Assembly: GCA_049974865.1 (NCBI GenBank)
Contig: JBNGCX010000031.1
Location: 1-44,920 of the forward strand
Origin: JAGSOU01 sp049974865
GTDB lineage: Bacteria; Pseudomonadota; Alphaproteobacteria; Rhodobacterales; Rhodobacteraceae
Length of the DNA stretch: 44,920 nucleotides
Direction of reading: 5' to 3'
This document shows positions 8,110-18,164 of the stretch, one piece after another (position 1 is the first letter of the stretch; the number at the start of each line of letters is the position of its first letter). The notes below the pieces were generated by a model. It did no database searches and was not told where the DNA came from. It saw only the letters and a list, made by a program, of their open reading frames with translations. The position numbers and the translations under genes were made by a program.

Positions 8110-9035
8110 CAGCCATGTGCCTCGTTCACGGCGCGGGCAAAGGCCTGCGCGTCGGCCAGGGTCGTGGCCTCGGAATGGACCAGGTAGTTGCGTTTCAGCT
8201 CGATCACCACGCGGGTGCCGGGGCGCAGGGCGAGGCGCGCGGCCAGCGCCTCGAAATCCACCGCGCCCATGCCCTTGGGCGCGTGCATGTCGCCCGTGCC
8301 GAAGAACGCCGTCTCGGAGGGGTGCACCGCCGGGAAGGTGGCGGGAACGCCGGTGGAATCGGAGAAATGGATATGCCCGACCCAGGGCGCCAGCGCCTCG
8401 CAGGCATCCAGCATGTCGAAGCCCCACAGCCCCGCGCCCTGCTGGGCGTGGCTGATGTCGAGGCAGGCCATCACCGCCTTGTGGTTCAGCCGTTCCAACT
8501 GTTCGGCCAGTTGCGCCGGGTCCAGCGAATAGGAGGTTTCCAAACCGCCGATCACCCGCGGATTGGGCGAAATATTTTCATAGGCGATCTCGATGCCCAG
8601 CTCCGCCGCGCGGTCGGCCACCGGGCCGATCTGGTCGATCTCGAACTGCAGCAGCGCCGCGCGCCGGTCGATCCACGTCTTGGGCGCGACGCGGCCGGGG
8701 TGCAGGACGACGGCCCTGGCGCCGGTCTCGGCGGCCAGTTCCATCGACACGATGGCGGCGCGCTGCATGATATCGGCGTGGGCCTCGTCCATCAGGTTGA
8801 TGGCGATGGGGGCGTGCATGGAATAGGCCAGATCGTGGCGCGCCATGATCGCCTTCAGCTGCGTCACCCGCTCGGGCAGCATGCGGCAGGACACTACCGC
8901 GTCCAGCCCCACCGCCGTGATCTCGGCCCCGGTGCAGCCGAGGCTTTCCATATGCGCCAGCCGCGCGGCCAGCCGGTCGAAATCGCCCTCGATGCCGCCG
9001 GTGTTGAATCCGCAGGAGATAATCCGCTCAGTCAT
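8109..9035 (-). CDS. Sugar phosphate isomerase/epimerase-like TIM-barrel protein (second)
   Basis: A 308-residue AP-endonuclease-2-like TIM barrel. Ligand-bearing segments are YSMHAPIAINLM (His), AVVLHPGRVAPK (His), IAYENISPN (Glu), ACLDISHAQQG (Asp and His), VGHIHFSDSTG (His/Asp) and VVIELKRNY (Glu). The start at ATG 9035 is preceded by a purine-rich AAAGAG. It lies between the DppC-like permease and the phosphatase-superfamily gene, so it presumably acts on the carbon part of the transported substrate. It is longer than the paralogue at 1379-2197 and only distantly similar. Confidence 0.82.
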   Translation of the reverse strand: MTERIISCGFNTGGIEGDFDRLAARLAHMESLGCTGAEITAVGLDAVVSCRMLPERVTQLKAIMARHDLAYSMHAPIAINLMDEAHADIMQRAAIVSMELAAETGARAVVLHPGRVAPKTWIDRRAALLQFEIDQIGPVADRAAELGIEIAYENISPNPRVIGGLETSYSLDPAQLAEQLERLNHKAVMACLDISHAQQGAGLWGFDMLDACEALAPWVGHIHFSDSTGVPATFPAVHPSETAFFGTGDMHAPKGMGAVDFEALAARLALRPGTRVVIELKRNYLVHSEATTLADAQAFARAVNEAHG

Positions 9036-9058
9036 TTCGTTTCTCTTTCTGTGTAGGT

Positions 9059-9949
9059 TCAGCCTTCGAGGCTGGGATCGAGCTTGGCGCGCAGCCAGTC
9101 GCCCAAGATCGACATCGACAGCGTGGTGAAGAAGATCACCGCGCCGGGGACCACCGCCAGCCACCACGCCGAGATCAGGTAATCGCGCCCTTCGCCCAGC
9201 ATCTGCCCGAGCGAAGTCATCGGCGGCCGGATGCCGAGGCCGAGGAAAGACAGCGAGGTCTCGAACAGGATGGTGTTGGGAAAGTTGATGGTCAGCTGCA
9301 CCAGCAGCGGCCCCGCGATATTGGGCAACACGTGGCGGATATAGATCCAGCGCGGCTTCGCCCCCAGCCCGCGCACGGCCAGCGCATAGCCCTGTTCGCG
9401 CGCGGCGATCACCAGGCCGCGGGTGATGCGGGCGTAGCCCTCCCAGCCGTAGAGCGCCATCAGCGTCAGGAAAACGACCATGGAGTTGCCCATGAAGGCC
9501 AGCACCGCCAGCGCGACGATGAACCAGGGCATGGCGGCCTGGAAATCGACCAGCGCCATGATCGCCTCGTCCCAGAGCCGCCCCTTGTGCGCCGCGAGAA
9601 AGCCCAGCGCGATGCCGATCACCGCGCCCAGCACCGTGCCCAGCAGCGACAGCGCCATCGAGGTCTGCGCGCCGACCAGCAGCCGCGACAGCAGATCGCG
9701 GCCCAGCGTGTCGGTGCCCAGCGGATGCGCCCAGGTAAAGCCCTCCAGAGGGGCGGGCGGCCTCATCCGGTTCATCAGGTCGATATAGTCGAAATCGTAG
9801 GGCTGGATGACCTGCGCGAAGAAGGTCACGCCCAGCATCGCGATCAGGAAGACCATCGCGGCCAGCACCATCGCGGGCACATGGCTCAGCCTGCCCAGGA
9901 GGCGGGACGGGCCGGTCGCGCGCGGGGCGGTATCGGGAAGGGCGGTCAT
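9059..9949 (-). CDS. Dpp/Opp-type ABC transporter permease (DppC-like)
   Basis: A 296-residue inner-membrane permease of the oligopeptide/nickel class. An N-terminal membrane segment (VLAAMVFLIAMLGVTFFAQ) is followed by the HPLGTDTLGRDLLSRLLVGAQTS signature typical of DppC/OppC proteins. The coupling loop is EQGYALAVRGLGAKPRWIYIRHVLPNIAGPL. The C-terminal signature SLSFLGLGIRPPMTSLGQML is also present. It pairs with the DppB-like permease, whose stop it overlaps by four bases. All expected parts are present. Confidence 0.92.
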   Translation of the reverse strand: MTALPDTAPRATGPSRLLGRLSHVPAMVLAAMVFLIAMLGVTFFAQVIQPYDFDYIDLMNRMRPPAPLEGFTWAHPLGTDTLGRDLLSRLLVGAQTSMALSLLGTVLGAVIGIALGFLAAHKGRLWDEAIMALVDFQAAMPWFIVALAVLAFMGNSMVVFLTLMALYGWEGYARITRGLVIAAREQGYALAVRGLGAKPRWIYIRHVLPNIAGPLLVQLTINFPNTILFETSLSFLGLGIRPPMTSLGQMLGEGRDYLISAWWLAVVPGAVIFFTTLSMSILGDWLRAKLDPSLEG

Positions 9950-10877
9950 TTGCGGGCCGTCCCGGCGCCGACGCGCACGCGCGGGTCAAGCCAGCCATAG
10001 AGCAGATCGACGATCATGTTGGAAAACACCATTGTCAGGGCAAGGATGATCATGATGCATTGCACCACGGCGAGGTCGCGCACCGCGACCGAATGGGTCA
10101 GCAGCCGCCCGATGCCGGGCCAGGCGAAGACGGTCTCGGTAACCACGGCCCAGCCCAGCAGTTCGCCCACCTTGAAGCCAAGGATCGTGACCACCGGGAC
10201 CGAGGCATTGGGCAGCGCGTGCAGCGACAGCCGGCGAAGCGGCCCCGCGCCCTTTGAGCGCGCGGTGCGCATGTAGGGGCGGATCAGCACCTCGATCATC
10301 GACGACCGGGTGTAGCGCGCGATCTGCGCGGCAAAGCCGGTGCCGAGCGTCAGCGCGGGCATGATCAGATGCGCCGCCGTGCCCGAGCCCGAAGAGGGCA
10401 GCATCCGCAGCTGCAGCGAGAAGATCAGGATCAGCAGGATGCCGAGGAAGAAGTTCGGCATCGAGAAGCCGAACACCGCGGTGGTCATGATCACCCGGTC
10501 GAGCCAGCTGTCCTTGTAGAGCGCGGCGAGAATGCCCAGCGGCATGCCGACCGCCAGCGCGATCAGCAGCGCCGTTCCGCCCAGCAGCGCGGTTTTCGGG
10601 ACCCGCTCCCACACCAGCGCGAACGCGTCCATGTTGTTGCGGAAGGAGATGCCGAAATCGCCGTGGAAAAGCGCCTTCCAATAGCTGACATACTGTTCCC
10701 ACAGGGGCGCGGTGAGGCCCCATTTCTCGCGGTAGAACTCCAGCGTGGCCTGGTCGATGTCGTCGGGCAGCAGGATCGCGGCCGGGTCGCCGGTCGCGCG
10801 CAGCACGAAGAAGACGAAGGTCACGACCAGCCACATGGTCAGCGCGGCGCGCAGGGTTTTGATGGTGATCCAGCGCA

Positions 10878-10878
<1 letters not shown>
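9946..10878 (-). CDS. Dpp/Opp-type ABC transporter permease (DppB-like)
   Basis: A 310-residue permease with the DppB/OppB layout. It has an N-terminal membrane helix (ALTMWLVVTFVFFVLRATG), a periplasmic region with ATLEFYREKWGLTAPLWEQYVSYWKALFHGDFGISF, then five further helices. The coupling loop is YMRTARSKGAGPLRRLSLHALPNASVPVVTI, followed by the family ending FAWPGIGRLLTHSVAVRDLAVVQ. It shares single-base and four-base overlaps with its neighbours, so the permease and ATPase genes are tightly coupled. It transports the same unknown substrate as the rest of the operon. Confidence 0.92.
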
Positions 10879-11830
<952 letters not shown>

Positions 11831-11834
<4 letters not shown>

Positions 11835-12793
11835 GCGGCGGCCTCCCGAACGGGGTGATGGCAGGCGACGCCGGCGGCGGGTGCGGGCTGCGCGTGGGCG
11901 CAGAGGTCCGAGGCCTGCCCGCAGCGCGGCGCGAAAGCGCAGCCTTGCGGCAGCGCGTCTATCGGCGGGACGGTGCCGGGGATGGTGTTCAGCCGCTGCC
12001 CGGCCTCCTGACCGGGCCGCGGCAGGGCGGCCAGAAGGCCGCTGGTGTAGGGATGGCGCGGGGCGGCGAACAGGCCGTGGACGGTGTTGGTCTCGGCCAC
12101 GCGGCCGGCATACATCACCGTCACCCGGTCGGCTGTCTGGGCGACGAGGCCGAGGTCGTGGGTGACGAACAGCACGCCCATCCCCATCTCGTCGCGCAGC
12201 GCGGCGATCAGGTCGAGGATCTGGGCCTGCAGGGTGACGTCGAGCGCGGTGGTCGCCTCGTCGGCGATCAGCAGGCGGGGGTTGCCGGCCACGGCCAGCG
12301 CGATCATCGCGCGCTGGTTCATGCCGCCGGAAAACTGGTGCGGGAACTCGCGCGCGCGGCGCTCGGGGTCGGGCAGGCCGACCAGGCCCATCAGGCGCAC
12401 GGCCTCTTTCCGGGCCTCGTGGCGGGTGGCGCCCACGCGCAGGCGGTAGGCCTCGGATATCTGCCAGCCGATGCTGCGAACCGGGTTCAGCCCGCCGGTG
12501 GCGTCCTGGAAGACGCTGGCCATGCCGCGGCGGCGCAGGGCGCCGGCCTCGGCCGGGGGCAGCTGGGCGAGGTCCTGGCCGTCAAAGAGGATCCTGCCGC
12601 CGCTGACGCGGCCGCGCCGGGGCAGGATGCCCGCCAGCGCGAGGCAGGTCATCGACTTGCCGCAGCCGGATTCGCCCACCAGGGCGACGGTTTCGCCGGC
12701 CTCGACATGCAGGCTGACGCCGCGCACGGGGCGCACGGGCGCGCGGCGCGGGCGGTCGATGGTGACTTCGAGATTGTCGACAGAAAGGAGCAT
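11831..12793 (-). CDS. Dpp/Opp-type ABC transporter ATPase (DppD-like)
   Basis: A 320-residue ATPase: Walker A GESGCGKSMTCLALAG, Q-loop SVFQDATGGLNPV, signature FSGGMNQRAMIAL, Walker B LLIADEATTALD and H-loop FVTHDLGLV. The C-terminal extension carries the family cysteines (GCAFAPRCGQASDLC, then VACHHP). The ATG at 12793 follows GAGAAG; a longer upstream open frame is antisense noise over the binding-protein gene. It overlaps the DppF-like start by four bases and comes after the binding-protein gene and its 3' hairpin. Confidence 0.92.
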
Positions 12794-12817
12794 GGTCTTC
12801 TCGCAATTGGCGAAGAG

Positions 12818-12844
12818 CCCGGGGGCGGGAGAGCCGCCCCCGGG
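12818..12844 (-). other. Intercistronic hairpin after the Dpp-type binding-protein gene
   Basis: A perfect 10-bp stem (CCCGGGGGCG at 12818-12827, CGCCCCCGGG at 12835-12844 on the plus strand) with a 7-base loop sits 14 bases downstream of the binding-protein stop and ahead of the ATPase gene. There is no T-run, so it is more likely an mRNA-stabilising or pausing element than a full terminator. Confidence 0.55.
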
Positions 12845-12858
12845 GTGCAATGGTGGTC

Positions 12859-14433
12859 TTAGTTCGACAGGCCGAATTGCAGGTTGTAGGGGCGCAGGTC
12901 CATGTAATAGAGGCCGTAGGGTTTCCAGGTCACGTCCTTGCGCATCGCGTAGGTTTCCAGCGGGTTGTAGAGCATCGTGCCCGGCGCCTCGTCGACCCAG
13001 AGTTTCAGCGCCTCGCGGTAGGCCTGCTTGCGCTCGTCCCAGTCGGTCGAGGTGACGATCACGTCCTGCAGCTCGTTGAACTTGGCCGGGGCCTGCCAGG
13101 AACGGGTCGCGTCCTGCTTGTTGTTCTGCACCCAGCTGTCCTTGCCCCATTGCGGCACGAAGGAGCCCAGCGGATCGGGCATGCGGTGGGTGTTCGACCA
13201 CGGGCGCATGTGCACGGTGGCGTTGGCGTCGTTCACCTGGCTCCAGTTCTCGACCGGCTCCAGCTTGACGTTCAGGCCGACGGCGCCCCACATCTGCTGC
13301 ATCGCCTGCGCCGCTTCCATCGACAGCAGGTAGTAGTTCAGCGGCAGGCGGTAGACGATTTCCTCGCCATCATAGCCGGCCTCTTTCAGCAGCTCCTTGG
13401 CCTTCCCGGGGTTGTATTCGAACTCCGGGAAATTCTCGATCCACATGGTGTAGGCCGGGAGCTGATGACCGTTGGGCGTGTAGTTCTTGTCGTTCCACAG
13501 CGCCTCGCGCAGCAGGGCGCGGTCGATCGACAGCGACATCGCCTGGCGCACGCGCTTGTCCTTCAGCGGGCCCTTGTTGAAGAAGACCAGCATGTGGGTG
13601 TTGTCGAGAACGATCTGCTCGACCTTCAGGTCGTCGTAGCCCTCGATCACCGGGATCTGATCCGGCGGGATGTTCACGGCGATGTCGTATTCGCCCGAAA
13701 CCAGACCGGCGATCCGGGCCGAAACCTCGGGCACCTCGACGAAGGTCACCGACTTGGCGGTCGGCTTCCCGCCGAAATAGTCGTCATGGGCGGCCAGCTT
13801 GATGTATTCGCCATCGACCCAGTCCGCGATCTTGTAGGGGCCGGTGCCGACGGGGTTGTGGGCGAAGGCATCCTTGCCCTCGGTCATGTAGGCCTTGGCG
13901 TTGACCACCCAGAAGGCATAGCCGGCCAGGCGCTGTTCCAGCAGCAGGTCGGGCTCTTTCGAGACCACGCGGACGGTGTATTTGTCGACCGGCTCGATAT
14001 GGCTGATGGTCAGCATGAAGCGACGCGCTGCGCCGATCAGCGGGGCGTGGCCGTGGCCGCGGCCGACCGAGAACGAGAAGACCACGTCGTCCGAGGTCAA
14101 CTCCTCGCCATTGTGGAACTTGACGCCTTCGCGGAGCTTCAGCTCCAGCGTGCGGTCGTCGATGCGGGTCCAGCTTTCGGCGAGGCCCGGCACCAGCTTG
14201 GAGGCGGTGCCCGAGCCGTCGGCCAGGAAATCGCGGCGGATCAAGCTGTCGAACATCGAATAGGTGATGCGGACGGCGACGTTGCCCATCTCCTCGATCG
14301 GCTCGAGGCTGCCGGGCAAGTTGTTGACGGCGACCGTGAGGTCGGGGCGGTCATCGGCCTGGGCCGATGCGGGGACCGGGGCGAACAGCGAAGCCGCGCC
14401 GAGCGCCAGTCCGAGAAAAAGAGAGCGAAGCAT
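12859..14433 (-). CDS. Dpp/Opp-type periplasmic substrate-binding protein (SBP_bac_5)
   Basis: A 524-residue family-5 binding protein. The Sec signal is MLRSLFLGLALGAASLFA with cleavage near ASAQA. Family features: LTVAVNNLPGSLEPIEEMGN at the mature start, LVPGLAESWTRIDDRTLELKLREGVKFHNGEELTSDDVVFSF, HNPVGTGPYKI and KDKRVRQAMSLSIDRALL. I use ATG 14433, 11 bases behind AGGAAAGG; a TTG nine bases upstream is too close to that site. It heads a seven-gene leftward operon that ends with two catabolic enzymes, one of the alkaline phosphatase superfamily. The ligand may therefore be a phosphorus-containing organic molecule rather than a peptide; this is inference from context. Confidence 0.9.
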   Translation of the reverse strand: MLRSLFLGLALGAASLFAPVPASAQADDRPDLTVAVNNLPGSLEPIEEMGNVAVRITYSMFDSLIRRDFLADGSGTASKLVPGLAESWTRIDDRTLELKLREGVKFHNGEELTSDDVVFSFSVGRGHGHAPLIGAARRFMLTISHIEPVDKYTVRVVSKEPDLLLEQRLAGYAFWVVNAKAYMTEGKDAFAHNPVGTGPYKIADWVDGEYIKLAAHDDYFGGKPTAKSVTFVEVPEVSARIAGLVSGEYDIAVNIPPDQIPVIEGYDDLKVEQIVLDNTHMLVFFNKGPLKDKRVRQAMSLSIDRALLREALWNDKNYTPNGHQLPAYTMWIENFPEFEYNPGKAKELLKEAGYDGEEIVYRLPLNYYLLSMEAAQAMQQMWGAVGLNVKLEPVENWSQVNDANATVHMRPWSNTHRMPDPLGSFVPQWGKDSWVQNNKQDATRSWQAPAKFNELQDVIVTSTDWDERKQAYREALKLWVDEAPGTMLYNPLETYAMRKDVTWKPYGLYYMDLRPYNLQFGLSN

Positions 14434-14553
14434 TGGATGCAATGCCTTTCCTGTGACGGATGGGTTGATTTGCCTGCGCCGGGAGTGACGCCCGATGCGC
14501 CGGCACCATCGTCACGGCAGGTCACGCGCCGGTGTCGGGCGGGTGACCTTTTC

Positions 14554-14582
14554 AATATATTAACGTGTCTGGACTGTGACAA
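14554..14582 (-). promoter_or_regulatory. Promoter of the Dpp-type operon with overlapping Pho-box-like repeat
   Basis: On the minus strand a -35 element TTGTCA (14582-14577) and a -10 element TATATT (14559-14554) are separated by exactly 17 bases. The start site would fall near 14547, about 115 bases before the ATG. Within it, TTGTCAC and CAGACAC form a 7-4-7 direct repeat (14582-14565) that resembles a Pho box with six and five matches out of seven. The promoter call is better supported than PhoB binding. Confidence 0.5.
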
Positions 14583-14639
14583 AACCGGCCACGAAAATCC
14601 GAGCTTACAGAGTATTTTGGATTTAAATTTAGGTGCTTA

Positions 14640-14656
14640 GACAAGTTGTCAGACGA
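14640..14656. promoter_or_regulatory. Possible GntR/FadR-type operator
   Basis: An 11-base palindrome GACAAGTTGTC (14640-14650) is directly followed by more bases so that TTGTCAGACGA (14646-14656) fits the FadR-subfamily pattern TNGTNNNACNA. It lies upstream of the Dpp-type promoter at 14554-14582. No GntR gene is in the window, so the regulator would have to act from elsewhere. Short matches like this occur by chance. Confidence 0.25.
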
Positions 14657-14893
14657 CGACTTATGGCATTGATTCACGTTCGTCTCGCCGCGCGGCCTTA
14701 CTCCAGTGGAAAATGGGGAGAAGACCGGCCTGTCACGAAGTACGCCGGTTCCGTCAGGAATCCTGCGCGCGGAACTGAGAGGGAAAGCCGCGCGCAATGG
14801 CGAGGCGCCGCCTTGCCGCCTCGGGCGCATGGCCCCCACGGCCTGCGGGCCGAGGGGGGGGGCGCCGAGGGGCGTTGCCGGCCGGGCGAGGCC

Positions 14894-14911
14894 AAAACCG
14901 GGAAAACCCGG
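14894..14911 (-). terminator. Probable terminator of the paaG-I-K-R operon
   Basis: A short stem CCGGG/CCCGG with a 4-base loop (14898-14911) is followed on the minus strand by four T residues (14897-14894). It begins 15 bases downstream of the tetR stop. The stem is short, so termination may be partial. The rest of 14600-14893 shows GC-rich sequence and no credible gene. Confidence 0.4.
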
Positions 14912-14925
14912 CAGCGGAAAAGAGG

Positions 14926-15522
14926 TCAGAGCCCCCTGACGCCGTTCAGGGTCAGGTCGGTGACAAGGTTGGCGTATTCCTCGCGCGCCTTGGCCCCCGC
15001 CTTGCTGTTCCACATGTAGAACCAGTTCAGCATGCCAAAGACGGACATGGTGGCGGAATAGAGCTTGCCCTTGTCACCCTCGAATATCTCGGGCGCGACG
15101 GCGCGGAGGAGCGCCGACATATGGGCCACCATGTCGCGCTGGTAGCCGCGCAGGATTTCCTGCTGCGCCTCGGGCAGCGCGGGGATGCCCGTGGTCTGCA
15201 CCCGGTGCTCGTTATCCGCGCCCTGGTAGGCCTTGAGCGTGGCCGAGATGGTGGCGCGCAGCTTGTCCTCGGGGGCGAGCCCGTCGAGCGGGATGCCGCA
15301 GATCTGGTCGCGCAGCTCGGACAGGTAGGTGTCGAGGATGTCGAACAGCAGCGCGTCCTTGCTGTCGTAATAGTGGTAGATATTGGCCTTGGATATCCCG
15401 CATTCGCGGGCGAGCATGCTCATCGAGGCACGATCGAACCCCTTGTCGGCGAACACCTTGGCCGCCGATTTCAGGATCTGATCGCGCTTCTGATCGTGGT
15501 CTTTTGCGATGGTGCGGACCAC
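14926..15522 (-). CDS. paaR: TetR-family regulator, PaaR-like
   Basis: A 198-residue TetR repressor. The N-terminal helix-turn-helix reads RDQILKSAAKVFADKGFDRASMSMLARECGISKANIYHYYDSKDALLFDIL (residues about 13-62, broken here only by the turn). The C-terminal ligand domain is of the type found beside paa genes. It lies four bases after paaK and ends the leftward paaG-paaI-paaK operon. In beta- and alphaproteobacteria PaaR represses phenylacetate genes and releases DNA when phenylacetyl-CoA appears. Two near-identical 22-bp palindromes at 18109 and 23320 are the likely targets, which would give autoregulation as well. The symbol rests on context and family, not on a direct match. Confidence 0.82.
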   Translation of the reverse strand: MVRTIAKDHDQKRDQILKSAAKVFADKGFDRASMSMLARECGISKANIYHYYDSKDALLFDILDTYLSELRDQICGIPLDGLAPEDKLRATISATLKAYQGADNEHRVQTTGIPALPEAQQEILRGYQRDMVAHMSALLRAVAPEIFEGDKGKLYSATMSVFGMLNWFYMWNSKAGAKAREEYANLVTDLTLNGVRGL

Positions 15523-15526
15523 TTGC

Positions 15527-16837
<1,311 letters not shown>

Positions 16838-16855
16838 GGCGTCCTCCTCGCCCGG

Positions 16856-17281
16856 TTATTCTTCGAACAGGTGGCCCTTGATCGCGCGGGAATTGCCCCG
16901 GAATTCCGCGATCAGGGCGCCGTCCTGGTTGGTGACGGTCACGTCGTAGATGCCGCTGCGCCCGGTCAGGCTGACCTCGCGGGCCCGCGCGGTCAGGATG
17001 TCGCCCACCTTGCCCGGCGCGACGAAGGTGATGCTGTTCTGCTGCGCGACGGTGGCCTGGTTGCGGCTGTTGCAGGCGAAGGCGAAGGCGCTGTCGGCCA
17101 GCATGAAGGTCACCCCGCCATGGCAGATGCCGTGGCCGTTGGCGTGGTGCTTTTCCACCTTCAAGGACAGGGTGGCAAGGCCCTCGTCCACCTCGTCCAG
17201 CCGCATGCCCACCCATTTCGAGGCGTTGTCATCGGCCCACATCGCGGCCGCCGAGCGTTCGGCGCGTTGCTTCGGCGTCAT
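16856..17281 (-). CDS. paaI: Hydroxyphenylacetyl-CoA thioesterase PaaI
   Basis: A 141-residue hotdog-fold thioesterase. The segment NGHGICHGGVTFMLADSAFAFACN (residues about 48-71) carries the catalytic aspartate and the HGG loop of PaaI proteins. These enzymes release CoA from dead-end aryl-CoA esters and protect the free CoA pool. The ATG at 17281 overlaps the paaG stop (ATGA). Confidence 0.93.
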   Translation of the reverse strand: MTPKQRAERSAAAMWADDNASKWVGMRLDEVDEGLATLSLKVEKHHANGHGICHGGVTFMLADSAFAFACNSRNQATVAQQNSITFVAPGKVGDILTARAREVSLTGRSGIYDVTVTNQDGALIAEFRGNSRAIKGHLFEE

Positions 17282-18069
17282 GCCTTCTTCCCTGTGTAGC
17301 TGGGGGCGCGTTTCTGCAGGAAGGCGCTGACGCCCTCGGCGTAGTCCGGGGTCATGCCGCAGGTCTTCTGCGACTGCGCCTCGAGCTCCAGCTGTTCGTC
17401 CAGCGTGTTGGTCGCGGCGGCCTGGATGGCCTGCTTGGTCAGGCCGAGGCCCACCGTGGGCCCCTCGGCCAGGCGGGCCGCAAGGGCGCGGGCCTCTTCC
17501 ATGAGGAACTCGTCGGGCACGGATTTCCAGATCAGCCCCCATTCGGCGGCCCTGGGCGCGGGCAGCGGCTCGGCCGTCAGGGCCAGCGCCTTGGCGCGGG
17601 CCTCGCCCAGCAGGCGGGGCAGCGACCAGCTGCCGCCGGCATCGGGCACCAGCCCCACCTTGGCGAAGGACTGGATGAACTTGGCGGATTCGGCGGCCAG
17701 GACGATATCGCAGGCCAGCGCGACATTGGCCCCGGCGCCTGCCGCCACGCCGTTCACGGCGCAGATCACCGGAAACTCCAGCGACCGGATCAGGCGGATC
17801 AACGGGTTGTAAAAATTCTTCAGCGTCAAGCTGAGGTCCGGCGCGCTGTCCATCCTGGCCGGGTCGCGGTCGCCCAGGTCCTGCCCGGCGCAGAAGCCGC
17901 GCCCGGCGCCGGTCAGCAGAACAGCGCGGGCGCCCGAATCGCGGGCCTCTTCCAGCGCGGCGCGCAGGGCGAGGTGCATCTCGTCGTTGAAACTGTTGAG
18001 CCGGTCGGGGCGATTCAGGGTGATTTCCACCCAGTCGCCGTTTCTTTGCGAAAGAATCGTGTCGCTCAT
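17278..18069 (-). CDS. paaG: Ring-1,2-epoxyphenylacetyl-CoA isomerase PaaG (enoyl-CoA isomerase family)
   Basis: A 263-residue crotonase-fold enzyme. The start at ATG 18069 is supported by GGGAGG upstream. Oxyanion-hole segments are GAGRGFCAGQDLGDRD and VNGVAAGAGANVALACD. The sequence SFAKVGLVPDAGGSW keeps the aspartate used by PaaG isomerases where hydratases have glutamate, so isomerisation of the epoxide to oxepin-CoA, and of later double bonds, is likely. It is the first gene of the leftward paa operon and faces the fused hydratase/dehydrogenase across a shared operator. Confidence 0.92.
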   Translation of the reverse strand: MSDTILSQRNGDWVEITLNRPDRLNSFNDEMHLALRAALEEARDSGARAVLLTGAGRGFCAGQDLGDRDPARMDSAPDLSLTLKNFYNPLIRLIRSLEFPVICAVNGVAAGAGANVALACDIVLAAESAKFIQSFAKVGLVPDAGGSWSLPRLLGEARAKALALTAEPLPAPRAAEWGLIWKSVPDEFLMEEARALAARLAEGPTVGLGLTKQAIQAAATNTLDEQLELEAQSQKTCGMTPDYAEGVSAFLQKRAPSYTGKKA

Positions 18070-18108
18070 CCCCGCCTCCCTTTCCGAAGATTTCGACAAG
18101 CATCTTGC

Positions 18109-18130
18109 ATAAACCGAACGGTTGGTCAAT
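18109..18130. promoter_or_regulatory. Putative PaaR operator in the divergent paaG promoter region
   Basis: A 22-bp imperfect palindrome: left half ATAAACCGAAC, right half GGTTGGTCAAT (its complement ATTGACCAACC). It matches the palindrome at 23320-23341 at most positions, giving a shared form ATtrACCgaCC plus its mirror. It sits in the 95-base gap between paaG and the rightward hydratase/dehydrogenase gene, where it could control both. A minus-strand TTGACC (18129-18124) and a plus-strand TTGCAT (18105-18110) are possible -35 elements. Confidence 0.65.
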
Positions 18131-18164
18131 AAATAACCGAGAGTTTCGATTCTCGGGAGGACGC

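Noticed and set aside
5998..8187. Very long plus-strand open frame (over 700 codons) across the hexapeptide and phosphatase-superfamily genes
   Set aside because: It is antisense and out of frame to two well-supported genes, has arginine-, glycine- and histidine-rich composition and no recognisable domain; typical of GC-rich DNA.
12850..14640. Long plus-strand open frame over the Dpp-type binding protein gene
   Set aside because: Antisense shadow of a complete family-5 binding protein; no domain or ribosome site.
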